In this document: one piece after another, positions 26,558-34,061 of the stretch | Position numbering within the stretch: the first letter of the stretch is position 1 | Layout: the number at the start of each line of letters is the position of its first letter | Source of the DNA: Cytophagales bacterium | GTDB taxonomy: Bacteria > Bacteroidota > Bacteroidia > Cytophagales > Cyclobacteriaceae | DNA: 60,754 bases | Assembly: GCA_016124425.1 (NCBI GenBank) | Contig: WGNT01000030.1 | Coordinates: forward strand, 1 to 60,754 | Direction of reading: 5' to 3' | Made by a program: the position numbers and the translations under genes | Notes under the pieces: model-generated | The model's database searches: none | What the model saw: only the letters and a program-made list of their open reading frames with translations | What the model was told of the DNA's origin: nothing

Positions 26558-27697
26558 TTAAAAAATTCCTAAAAACAAATCAAATATTTCCTTTCTTACC
26601 CCATCATTGATAATCAGCGCCAAAATAAGGGAAATAACCAAACCAATTCCTGCTTTGGTAATGTCATTCATTGCCAATCGATATGCCCTAACTAGACGGG
26701 CTTTTCTTTTTGATAACTTTCGGGATTTTGCCAGGGCAATCGCTAGTTCTCTACCGCCAAGCAGCCCGATAAATACCCAAGTTGTACTCATGGGCATGTC
26801 GCTGTATCCTTTAAAGTAAAACAGAATCAAGGCATAGACGAGATCCACTATGGTAGCGGCCCGAACGTCTGTTACCTGTGTTTTGGCATTGACAATGTCC
26901 TGAATCTTATCACCCTTAAAATAGAACAGAAATCCAAGTCCCAAGAATACAAAGCCCGTGTAGGCTGAGAATTCCCAGGCATTGAGCTCTCTCGGGAGGA
27001 ATACCGCTATGTTAGCGGCATCCTGCATGATCCATACCGCCCATAGCAATCCTGATGTTATCCACTGGAATAGATACCAATAAGGACTTGCGGTACCTTT
27101 TAGATAGCTTTTCACAAAGCGTTCCAGCACAAACCACACCAGGATAGCGGCAAAAAACGCAACGAAATAGCCAATAAAACTTTTTTGCATTACGCCGAGG
27201 ATAGTACCTGCTTTATATGTAAAAACGTTGAGCAGCAGAAACGTGGTAGAAACTGGCATCCTTAGCCTAGTCATGACGAGCAGCACAATCGGTGCGGCAA
27301 GCTGCAAAAAGACGAAGCTCTCCGGTGCTTTATCCAGGCCATCCACACGAAGCCGCTGATAGCTGACATCACCGGAATAGTAAAACCAACTGAACGTCAC
27401 AGTGCCTACAAAGATAAGCCCCATAAACAACCATAAAAAATACCATTTCTGACGTTGGTTGGAGGCGATAAAAGTGCCTATTGTCTGTATGCTATCATTG
27501 GCGATGGCTGAATAAGCGGCAAGAGCAAACCCAAACCACATCGCCGCATAGGTGTAGGGGGTGATAATTCCTGCAATGGATACTAAGATGCAAACAATTA
27601 AAAGAAAAGACTTTTCCTTTTTTGTAAAATCAAAAAGTGAATAGGCAGCTTTGGATAAAGCGTCCTGGTTGATATTTTGATCTTTTAATTTGACCAT
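26558..27697 (-). CDS. PiT-family inorganic phosphate transporter-like protein
   Basis: This 379-residue protein has about ten membrane segments and the internal two-fold repeat of PiT permeases. The first half has ANDSIQTIGTF (N67-D68, for GANDxANxxGT) and MPVSTTF. The second half has QDAANIAVFLPR and MPMSTTWVFIGLLGGREL. Both signatures are divergent, so phosphate is the likely but unproven substrate. A charged central loop is short compared with eukaryotic PiT. It is transcribed divergently from an NptA-type Na/Pi symporter, with 301 bp between them. Confidence 0.75.
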   Translation of the reverse strand: MVKLKDQNINQDALSKAAYSLFDFTKKEKSFLLIVCILVSIAGIITPYTYAAMWFGFALAAYSAIANDSIQTIGTFIASNQRQKWYFLWLFMGLIFVGTVTFSWFYYSGDVSYQRLRVDGLDKAPESFVFLQLAAPIVLLVMTRLRMPVSTTFLLLNVFTYKAGTILGVMQKSFIGYFVAFFAAILVWFVLERFVKSYLKGTASPYWYLFQWITSGLLWAVWIMQDAANIAVFLPRELNAWEFSAYTGFVFLGLGFLFYFKGDKIQDIVNAKTQVTDVRAATIVDLVYALILFYFKGYSDMPMSTTWVFIGLLGGRELAIALAKSRKLSKRKARLVRAYRLAMNDITKAGIGLVISLILALIINDGVRKEIFDLFLGIF

Positions 27698-27728
27698 GTC
27701 AATGCTTTGGCTGGTGAAAATGCAGTCA

Positions 27729-27758
27729 CAAAGTTAAATAAGTTTGTTATAGCTCAAT
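27729..27758 (-). promoter_or_regulatory. Promoter of the PiT-like gene
   Basis: On the minus strand, ATTG (27758-27755), an 18-nt spacer and TAACTTTG (27736-27729) closely match the Bacteroidota consensus. It predicts a leader of about 25 nt before the ATG at 27697. Confidence 0.55.
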
Positions 27759-27998
27759 GTTACTAAATTGTTAACTACCCTAGTAGTCAAAAAAAATACG
27801 ATCTTTTAATGAATTCCTCGATAAATCATTTCGTCTAAGAGATTAAAGATACTAAATTTTGTGTGAATGCGAAACATTACCCGCAAAAGTATTTGACCTA
27901 ATTCGCTGCCCTATTAAACGTTAACATAACCTTCATCCAAAAAAGAAGCGATTCGCTTTTTTCTGTCGGAAATTTGCGCAAATTTTACCTTGTAAATT

Positions 27999-29120
27999 TT
28001 GAATCAGCAAATGATTTCTACCGAGAAAGTAAAGAGATGGAAGCCCAACTGGGTAATAGTTGTCGCCTCTGTCCTTGCGCTTTTGTTGTTTATTTTTTCC
28101 ATAGACCTGCTTACCCTGTCGTTAGGACTGTTGAATAGTGAGCTTGCCAATGATATATTTAAAGCGACGAACAATCCGTTTGTTGGGCTATTCATCGGGA
28201 TATTGATGACAGCGCTTGTTCAGTCTAGTTCAACCATTACCGCGATGGTGGTAGCTGTGGTAGCCTCGGGAAGCATCAGTCTGTCACAAGCTGTCCCCTT
28301 GATTATGGGTGCTAACATCGGCACTACCCTAACATCCAACCTGGTTTCGCTGAGTTATATCATGCAGCGAAAGACGTTTAAGAAAGCCCTCTCCGCAGCG
28401 GTTGTACACGATTTTTTTAATATTATCACCGTTCTGATACTTTTTCCCTTAGAAGTATATTTCGGGTTTCTGAATAAATTTGCCACCTTTCTTACCCAAC
28501 CGTTCCTGTCCGAAAACCATCCCGGATCGGGGTTTAATCCTCAGCGGGTTTTCTTACGCCCGATCACTGTGGAGGTATCCTCGTGGATAGAGATTCCCCT
28601 TCTTTGGTTATTAGTTGGCGTATTGCTTTTGTTTATGGCTATCTACGTGCTGTCCAAGTTGATATATCGCTCATTGATTTCCCCTCAGTTCAAAAAGATC
28701 AGCAAACATGTTTTTCGGGAACCATTTACCGCTTTTGGGTATGGAGCATTTTCTACGGCAGCGGTGCAATCCAGTACCATTACCACCTCCCTTATCGTGA
28801 CTATTGTGGCTACGGGAAAAGTTTCAGTGGCAAAGGCCTTTCCTTTTATAATCGGCGCGAACATCGGCACCACCATTACCGCTGGAATAGCGGCACTCTA
28901 TCAGACCGAGGCTGCTATCAGCATAGCCTTGGTGCATTTTCTGTTTAATTTAATCGGGGCGCTGATTTTTTTACCTTTTCCATCCGTAAGAAATATTCCC
29001 GTGCAACTAGCTATCCTGTTTGGCGAAAAAACGGTTAAAACACGGCTAATTGGCCTTGCTTATATTTTGCTCACATTTTTTATTATTCCATTTCTACTGA
29101 TTTATTTCAATCAGGATTAG
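27999..29120 (+). CDS. Na/Pi-cotransporter family protein (NptA/SLC34-like)
   Basis: This 373-residue protein has about nine membrane segments and the family's inverted repeat. The first half has TALVQSSSTITAMVVAVV and MGANIGTTLTSNL; the second has AAVQSSTITTSLIVTIV and IGANIGTTITAG. The QSS(S/T) motifs bind sodium and phosphate in this family. It lacks the PhoU-like C-terminal domain seen in many bacterial homologues. ATG 28008 is an alternative start. It diverges from the PiT-like gene. Confidence 0.88.
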   Translation: MNQQMISTEKVKRWKPNWVIVVASVLALLLFIFSIDLLTLSLGLLNSELANDIFKATNNPFVGLFIGILMTALVQSSSTITAMVVAVVASGSISLSQAVPLIMGANIGTTLTSNLVSLSYIMQRKTFKKALSAAVVHDFFNIITVLILFPLEVYFGFLNKFATFLTQPFLSENHPGSGFNPQRVFLRPITVEVSSWIEIPLLWLLVGVLLLFMAIYVLSKLIYRSLISPQFKKISKHVFREPFTAFGYGAFSTAAVQSSTITTSLIVTIVATGKVSVAKAFPFIIGANIGTTITAGIAALYQTEAAISIALVHFLFNLIGALIFLPFPSVRNIPVQLAILFGEKTVKTRLIGLAYILLTFFIIPFLLIYFNQD

Positions 29121-29133
29121 CATCGCTACATAC

Positions 29134-29910
29134 CTACATTGTTTTCAAAAAGCGGAGCGTCCTCTCATTGAAAATTTCCGGTTTGTCGACATTCACTACG
29201 TGGCCACAATCCGGAATGACCTCCAGGATGGCCGAACTGTGATTTTTTACCAATTTTGTGATGGAGGGTAGAAACATGTAATCCTCCTGACCCATCACGT
29301 AAAGTGTGGGGATGTTGCTGTCTTTAATCCTAAAAAATGATAGTAAAGGATTGACTTGGGATACCAAGGTAAACCATCGAATAAACTCTTTTTGATACAG
29401 CTTTTTAGCCTCCTCGATAAATAGGTACCGCGATTCCCGGTGCTTTTTACGCGGCATGATGATAAATGCAAACAATTTGTATAACAACAGGTAGGGAATA
29501 ACGGACTTTAACAAAAAGCCTAGACGCATGAGGACCTGTCCCCGTACGTTTAGTTTCATGATTGCTCCCGCTAGTACAAGGCTTTTAACCCGGCTGGGGT
29601 AGCGTTCGCTTATTTCTCTAACGATGATTGTACCCAAGGATATTCCAACGAGGTGAGAACGCTCGATACCTAAGTGATCTAGGACCTCTATTACCTCATC
29701 TCCAATGACGTCGAAGGAGTAGGTTTGAAGTTTGTCGTAAGCAGGGCTCTTTGATTTGCCATGGCCCCGAAGATCCACCAGCAATACGTTAAACTCCTTT
29801 TTGAAATCGCGGATTTGTTTATACCAAATAGAACTGCTTCCGCCGGCTCCATGAATAAAAGTTACCCAATCCGGAGAAGTTTTGTGGCTATATATCGTGT
29901 AATGGAGCAT
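29134..29910 (-). CDS. Alpha/beta hydrolase
   Basis: This 258-residue cytoplasmic protein has the fold's landmarks: oxyanion HGAGGSSSIW, LLVDLRGHGKSKSP, nucleophile elbow GISLGT, an acidic residue region YVMGQEDYMF, and catalytic His in DCGHVVNVDKPEIF. A 40-residue insertion between the core halves forms the lid. The substrate is unknown. It converges with the NptA-like gene (13 bp apart). Confidence 0.87.
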   Translation of the reverse strand: MLHYTIYSHKTSPDWVTFIHGAGGSSSIWYKQIRDFKKEFNVLLVDLRGHGKSKSPAYDKLQTYSFDVIGDEVIEVLDHLGIERSHLVGISLGTIIVREISERYPSRVKSLVLAGAIMKLNVRGQVLMRLGFLLKSVIPYLLLYKLFAFIIMPRKKHRESRYLFIEEAKKLYQKEFIRWFTLVSQVNPLLSFFRIKDSNIPTLYVMGQEDYMFLPSITKLVKNHSSAILEVIPDCGHVVNVDKPEIFNERTLRFLKTM

Positions 29911-30262
29911 CTGAGATAAAACACTAGTTAGTAAAAAAAGTTTGTTTTTTCCGAAACATTTGATAATAAACTATATTGGTCAAATTAAACGGCTGTCGAA
30001 AACCCGAGACCGCAGTGAAATTCTCCCGATCATCGGTCCATTTTTTTCTACGGGAAGCTACTTGAGTGCAAGGTTGAGTGAATCATTTCCAATCATTTCA
30101 CCTCCAAGTGGACTTCCATCATCAGTTGTATTTCAACTAGTTACGTACACCGATCAAACCAGTTGAGCTGTTACTGCTGCACGATTCAATGCGCTGTGGG
30201 TAGTTGGCCGCTACCTGATCTTTACTTCAAACAGTAGAACTATGGCTGCGGCGTAGGGCAAT

Positions 30263-30368
30263 AAAAAAAGGGATCGAATTATGTTTACCTAATGCAAACC
30301 TAACGCTAAAGTCCGTGCACCAACAGCGGTCTCAGGCAAATTAGTGCGACTTTAAATTCCCTTTTTTT
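30263..30368. terminator. Long structured element, bidirectional terminator or small RNA
   Basis: Outer arms AAAAAAAGGGA (30263-30273) and TCCCTTTTTTT (30358-30368) pair and give a T-run on either strand. Inside, AAAGTC-[CGT]-GCAC (30308-30320) pairs with GTGCGACTTT (30344-30353). It lies just past the esterase gene stop on the minus strand, so termination there is likely, but about 85 nt between the arms is long for a simple terminator. The remaining 350 bp up to the hydrolase at 29910 show nothing I can name. Confidence 0.5.
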
Positions 30369-30394
30369 GTTTCCTGACTACTTCCTTAGGGCAA

Positions 30395-31327
30395 TTAGTC
30401 TTCATTTAGCGAACCGAGCCACTTTATACAGCTGTCCGGCCAGCCCTTTTGCGTCCCATCTTTGTTGATTGACAAGGAAAAGCCATGCTCTCCTGTAGGA
30501 TAGACATGAAGTTCTGCCGGTACCTTGTTGGCGGTCAACGCCTGAAAAAATTCCAAACTGTGGCGTACGGGCACAGCGGTATCGTCTTGCGCATGGAAAA
30601 TGAAGGTGGGTGGTGTCTCGTTACTAACGTGTTTTTCGTTGGAGAAGAAATCAATCAGGGATGGGTTTGGCCCTTGGCCCAAAAGGTTGTCCCGCGAACC
30701 GCTATGGGTGTATGATCTGTCGAAGGAAATTACCGGATAGCCCAAGATGGCAAAATCCGGCCTTGATGACACTTGTTCTACCGGATCTGAATTTGCTTCA
30801 TCTCCTTGATCGAAATGGGTGGCTAGGGTAGAGGCCAAATGCCCTCCTGCGGAAAATCCCATAATGCCGATTTTTTCCGAAGAGATATTCCATTCGGATG
30901 CGCGTGCACGTACCAGCCGGAGGGCCCGTTTTGCATCGGTTAACGGCACCAAATGGGGTTCCGTTTGAGACATGGGAGAAGGAAGCCGATACTTCAGCAC
31001 AATGCCCGCAATACCGTGGCTATTGAGCCATTTGGCTATATCGAGCCCTTCCCAGTCGTAGGCAAGTACGCCATATCCGCCTCCAGGACAGATTACTACG
31101 GCCTGATTTGTGGCATTTGCTTTAGAAGGCAAAAAAACCTGAATTGTCGGTTGCTGAACTTTGCTGACAACCGTGATGTGGGTCTGCTTAATTTCTTCCA
31201 CTTCTGAAGAATTAAATGAATAGGGGATGCTTCCCGCTTCGTATAGCGGTAGCGTAATGGGCTCTAACTGCGCAAAGGCTACCGTGGCCGTACAAGTTAA
31301 GGCCATAAGTGCTGTTACTTTTTTCAT
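30395..31327 (-). CDS. Secreted alpha/beta hydrolase, carbohydrate esterase-like
   Basis: This 310-residue protein has a signal peptide (about 1-19, VAFA), oxyanion CPGGGYGVLAYDWEG, nucleophile GFSAGGHLAS, acid region FIFHAQDDTAVPV and His in GEHGFSL. It resembles the BD-FAE/acetyl-xylan-esterase-like group. It is the last gene of the sugar cluster (36 bp after the kinase), so it may remove acyl groups from rhamnose-containing or other plant-type glycans. The exact substrate is inferred from context only. Confidence 0.85.
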   Translation of the reverse strand: MKKVTALMALTCTATVAFAQLEPITLPLYEAGSIPYSFNSSEVEEIKQTHITVVSKVQQPTIQVFLPSKANATNQAVVICPGGGYGVLAYDWEGLDIAKWLNSHGIAGIVLKYRLPSPMSQTEPHLVPLTDAKRALRLVRARASEWNISSEKIGIMGFSAGGHLASTLATHFDQGDEANSDPVEQVSSRPDFAILGYPVISFDRSYTHSGSRDNLLGQGPNPSLIDFFSNEKHVSNETPPTFIFHAQDDTAVPVRHSLEFFQALTANKVPAELHVYPTGEHGFSLSINKDGTQKGWPDSCIKWLGSLNED

Positions 31328-31362
31328 AATAAAAATGCATTGAGTTTACTGGTTAAGACTTC

Positions 31363-32694
31363 TTATTGGGAAGCTTTCAGCATCAGTGCAGCTCCGTATG
31401 CAGAACCAAGCGGAAAATCAGAAAATTGAAGCTCGAATCCGGGGAGCAATTCCCCCAATACACGGATAAAAACCTGATTATGAACGAATCCCCCGTCAAT
31501 ATACACTTTTTTTATTTCAGAATCACCAAGGGCAAGTTTAAGTGAAGCAACCTGCATGCGGGCCAATCCCCAGAGGACCTGATGATAGGCTGTGTCAAAG
31601 TCAGGATAGGACTCGGGTTTCCACCTGTTAAAAGAAAAGATATGTTCCACTAACGGTGTCCGTTGAATTGTCTCGGGGTAAAACTCGGCCTCTGTTTTTC
31701 CCGAGAGCAAGCCATCCAGGTAAGCTTCATCTGCTTCAATTTCTTTATAATATTTTGCAGGTTTGTCGAAAATCAGGTTTAGTTTTTCTAATTGATGGTC
31801 CAGTTCATAGCCGAGAAAGAAGCGGCTCGCCTTTACGGTCTCCCCCTGAATGGAAAGAAAGTTCAGGCAGTCATTTTGCAGTTCCCCATAGGTCAGTTCT
31901 CCTACTGGGAACGGATTTAAGGTGATACTCCATGTACCTGTGGATATCAATACAAAGGGCTCTTTGATCTTCAGTAAGTAGGAAGCCAGGGCTGAGGAGC
32001 TGTCATGTATGCCCACGCCGACCTGAACCTGCTGCCCACAGATTTCTTTTCTAAAGGAGTGTGTCGTCGGGACAGTGGCTGGCAACTTGTTCGCAATACC
32101 CTCCGAATACACCCATTCGTGGTAATCCTTTTTTGGAAAATCCCAAAGCTTGGTATGACACCCGATGGAAGTAGGCTCTGCAACAGCCTCTCCCGTAAAC
32201 AAATAGGAAATATACTGTGGAAGGTGAAGGGAATACTGGATCTTTTCAAAGATTTCCGGGCGTTTCCGCTTAATCCAAAGAAGTTGAAGACCGGAATTCA
32301 ACATGCCTAACGTTGGGGAGGCGGTTATGCGATTGATCTCTTCCTCGGGATAACTGGCATAAAATTCATCATGCAATTCCTTGGGAAATTCCTTCAGGTA
32401 GTTATAAATTGGGGTTACGGGCTTCCCAGATGCGTCAATGGATACAAACGAAGCACCATAGGTGGAAAAATTAAGCGCTTTTACCGAATAGTCCGGGTTT
32501 TGGCAAAGTTCTTCGACCTTCCCCTTGGCCCATTCAGTGATTTTTTCCAAGTCATCACATTCCTCACCGTCTTCGTCTACGATCGTAGGAAACTTGACAT
32601 ATTCTTCACTCAATTCGTTTAAATCCTCATCAAAAAGGAAGAATTTCTTATTGGTTTTACCAATATCAAAGATTGCTATTACGGGTTGGGCCAT
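31363..32694 (-). CDS. FGGY-family carbohydrate kinase, L-rhamnulokinase-like
   Basis: This 443-residue kinase has an N-terminal phosphate loop (IAIFDIGKTNKKFFLFDE), a mid-chain HDSSSALASYL and ISTGTWSITLNP (the FGGY ATPase phosphate 2/adenosine region), and IDGGFVHNQVF. It is shorter than E. coli RhaB but matches the Bacteroidota form found with RhaI-type isomerases. Predicted reaction: L-rhamnulose plus ATP to L-rhamnulose-1-phosphate. L-fuculose is the alternative substrate. A hairpin at 32719-32765 separates it from the isomerase gene, which may lower its expression. Confidence 0.85.
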   Translation of the reverse strand: MAQPVIAIFDIGKTNKKFFLFDEDLNELSEEYVKFPTIVDEDGEECDDLEKITEWAKGKVEELCQNPDYSVKALNFSTYGASFVSIDASGKPVTPIYNYLKEFPKELHDEFYASYPEEEINRITASPTLGMLNSGLQLLWIKRKRPEIFEKIQYSLHLPQYISYLFTGEAVAEPTSIGCHTKLWDFPKKDYHEWVYSEGIANKLPATVPTTHSFRKEICGQQVQVGVGIHDSSSALASYLLKIKEPFVLISTGTWSITLNPFPVGELTYGELQNDCLNFLSIQGETVKASRFFLGYELDHQLEKLNLIFDKPAKYYKEIEADEAYLDGLLSGKTEAEFYPETIQRTPLVEHIFSFNRWKPESYPDFDTAYHQVLWGLARMQVASLKLALGDSEIKKVYIDGGFVHNQVFIRVLGELLPGFELQFSDFPLGSAYGAALMLKASQ

Positions 32695-32718
32695 TTGCTA
32701 TAGATGGTAGGGTATAGG

Positions 32719-32765
32719 AAAAGCCCCGTAAAACACCGTAAGAGCACGGTTTCACAGGGGCTTTC
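32719..32765 (-). terminator. Intra-operon hairpin between isomerase and kinase genes
   Basis: On the minus strand AAAGCCCC/GGGGCTTT closes a 30-nt interior that itself can pair (GTGAAACCG with CGGTGTTTTAC), followed by a short T-rich stretch. It fills the 74-bp gap between two co-directional genes of one pathway, so partial termination or mRNA processing is plausible. Confidence 0.6.
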
Positions 32766-32768
32766 GTA

Positions 32769-34052
32769 TTACAGTCCGGTAGATAAGGACTTTAATCCTC
32801 TTTCTTTTATGAGTTCTTTTCTGACGCTAATTGTTCTAAATACCTGAATGGGATGTAAAGCCCCACCGGCCTGCAGCCGCGCCTCCGCAATAAGGGGGCG
32901 TACGTCTGTCCGGTATGCCTCTTGTAGAATCTCCTGGGCCATAGTAGGATCATTACGCTCCCTTGCCTCCTCAAGTGCTACCCGATCTATCAACAGCGCC
33001 TGCGCATAGGCCAGTTGAATTGCCTCTACCGACTGGAGTAGGTCTTCCAAGGGATCCTTCAAGTTATGGCTGGCATCTATCATCCACGCAGGGCTGGGAT
33101 TGGTACTTTCTGGATCCTCCATCCCTGCTACCAATTCATTGAAGATCAAAAAGAGTTGATAGGGTTTCATCGCACCTACGGTGAGGTCGTCGTCGCCAAA
33201 TTTGGAGTCGTTAAAATGGAACCCTCCTAATTTGCTTTGCATCATCAGCGTAGCCACAATCTGCTCAATATTGGTGTTGGGCAGGTGATGTCCGAGATCC
33301 ACAAGGGTAAACGCGCGTTCGCCCAATTGGCTGGCAAGAAGGTGTGAGGTACCCCAATCCTGAATGACGGTCGAATAGAAATATGGTTCATACGGTTTGT
33401 ACTCGACAAATAGCTTCCAATCTTCGGGCATTCCCGCATATATTGCTCTAAGAGAATCCAAGGTACGCTGCAGCGCTTTTCTGAAGTTCATTTGTCCGGG
33501 GAAAGATGATCCGTCAGCTAACCAGACGGTAAGGGACTTTGACCCTAACGCTTCCCCATATCGAACAACTTCAAGGTTATGATCGATAGCTTGCTTCCTT
33601 ACGGCCGCAGAGGTATGGCAGAGCGAACCAAACTTGTAGGAATGCAATTGGTCCGGTTGATCCTGAAAGGTATTTGAATTTACAGCATCAAACAACAAGC
33701 CATGGGATGCAGCGTGTGCCTTGATTGCTTCTACGTCAGAGGGAATATCCCAGGGAATGTGCAGGGAAATGGCTCCTGAGGCTTTATTAAGTGCGTGCAA
33801 AAGACCCACGTCGTCCATTTTCTCTTCTAGGGACCTTGGTTCCCCACCACCCGGGAAGCGGCCAAAACGCGTTCCCCCGGTACCTAACGCCCAGCTTGGG
33901 ATTGCTATCTGAAAATCCTGAATTTTTTGGATAAGGTGAGTAGGTTCCAAGCGCTTTTTTTCCAATACCCGGCTTAAATGACCAAAACTCTCCCGATGAT
34001 CTGGAAGAGTTTTGTCATTGTGCGATTGGACAACTTCAGCATCAATTCGCAT
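32769..34052 (-). CDS. rhaI: L-rhamnose isomerase, RhaI (P. stutzeri) type
   Basis: This 427-residue TIM-barrel sugar isomerase has metal-site segments LFVEYKPYEPYFYS (Glu), TLVDLGHHLPNTN (Asp, His) and GFHFNDSKFGDDDLT (His, Asp). It ends 9 bp after the fused aldolase gene, in the order aldolase-isomerase-kinase. Predicted reaction: L-rhamnose to L-rhamnulose. Enzymes of this type also isomerise other aldoses, so neighbours carry much of the assignment. Confidence 0.87.
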   Translation of the reverse strand: MRIDAEVVQSHNDKTLPDHRESFGHLSRVLEKKRLEPTHLIQKIQDFQIAIPSWALGTGGTRFGRFPGGGEPRSLEEKMDDVGLLHALNKASGAISLHIPWDIPSDVEAIKAHAASHGLLFDAVNSNTFQDQPDQLHSYKFGSLCHTSAAVRKQAIDHNLEVVRYGEALGSKSLTVWLADGSSFPGQMNFRKALQRTLDSLRAIYAGMPEDWKLFVEYKPYEPYFYSTVIQDWGTSHLLASQLGERAFTLVDLGHHLPNTNIEQIVATLMMQSKLGGFHFNDSKFGDDDLTVGAMKPYQLFLIFNELVAGMEDPESTNPSPAWMIDASHNLKDPLEDLLQSVEAIQLAYAQALLIDRVALEEARERNDPTMAQEILQEAYRTDVRPLIAEARLQAGGALHPIQVFRTISVRKELIKERGLKSLSTGL

Positions 34053-34061
34053 AGCTGTGAT

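Noticed and set aside
29942-30166. 74-codon plus-strand frame in the hydrolase upstream region
   Set aside because: No family resemblance, low-complexity Ser/Pro content and no neighbour logic.
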